The notes below the pieces were generated by a model. That model was given only the letters and a program-made list of their open reading frames with translations. It made no database searches and was not told where the DNA came from. Source: Durusdinium trenchii (taxonomy: Eukaryota > Sar > Dinophyceae > Suessiales > Symbiodiniaceae). From it: a stretch of 64,000 nucleotides of DNA. The stretch is taken from positions 238,008 to 302,007 of the forward strand of contig CAXAMN010006624.1 in NCBI GenBank assembly GCA_963970005.1, given 5' to 3'. Position numbers and translations under genes: made by a program. Below are positions 63,984 through 64,000 of the stretch, piece after piece (within the stretch, counting starts at the first letter, position 1; each line of letters opens with the position of its first letter).

Positions 63984-64000
63984 GTAAGGAATGACGAGCA

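Noticed and set aside
1..64000. CRISPR array, bacterial operon or plasmid origin
   Set aside because: No regularly spaced repeats, no operon-like contiguous frames, and spliced eukaryotic genes with PPR proteins.

Overview
The window looks like nuclear DNA of a dinoflagellate, most like the Symbiodiniaceae/Suessiales type. The reasons are: (1) no long uninterrupted genes, only short exon-like open segments on both strands; (2) at least ten pentatricopeptide-repeat (PPR) segments of the ISAC-E-K/W-ALQLL style common in these algae, each in its own small exon; (3) many candidate introns with an AG|G acceptor and several with a GC donor; (4) dense families of short palindromic repeats. I saw no rRNA, tRNA, CRISPR array, reverse transcriptase or transposase, and no copy of the dinoflagellate spliced leader. 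All exon models were read by eye and none is complete. Only three families are recognised by homology: PPR, glycogen/starch branching enzyme and metallophosphoesterase.

Layout. 0-9 kb: tail of a plus-strand gene (1-488), several unidentified exon candidates, two plus-strand exons of a glucan branching enzyme (5.66-6.00 kb), and a minus-strand gene (8.1-8.6 kb) whose intron is exactly one copy of a dispersed repeat. 10-20 kb: a small plus-strand gene end (10.5-10.7), four minus-strand PPR exons (11.9, 14.6, 17.2, 19.1), and long minus-strand frames at 14.9-15.8 and 19.6-19.9 kb. 22-26.5 kb: a run of plus-strand exon candidates. 29.5-33 kb: a minus-strand metallophosphoesterase recovered as four separated exons in the right order. 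36.7-48.5 kb: seven more minus-strand PPR exons and a second intron ending in the dispersed repeat. 50.7-51.6 kb: two convergent genes. 56.4-63.6 kb: a minus-strand series of Ala/Leu-rich helical exons, one exactly 35 codons long, possibly another helical-repeat gene, with plus-strand exon candidates among them.

Repeats. The most interesting one is a 75-120 bp family seen more than 20 times. It begins GTCTCAGTTCGTACC and ends GGGTCCAG, so it carries its own GT and AG. In the two best cases its right end is the splice acceptor between two in-phase exons, which is what an introner would do. Other families are a palindrome of about 90 bp starting CCTAGGGCTCC, clusters of TACTAGTAGC words, an ACCTTCTGAGAAGGT palindrome, two MITE-like elements with perfect terminal inverted repeats, and a 440 bp block built of AGATCTAGAGGTC words.
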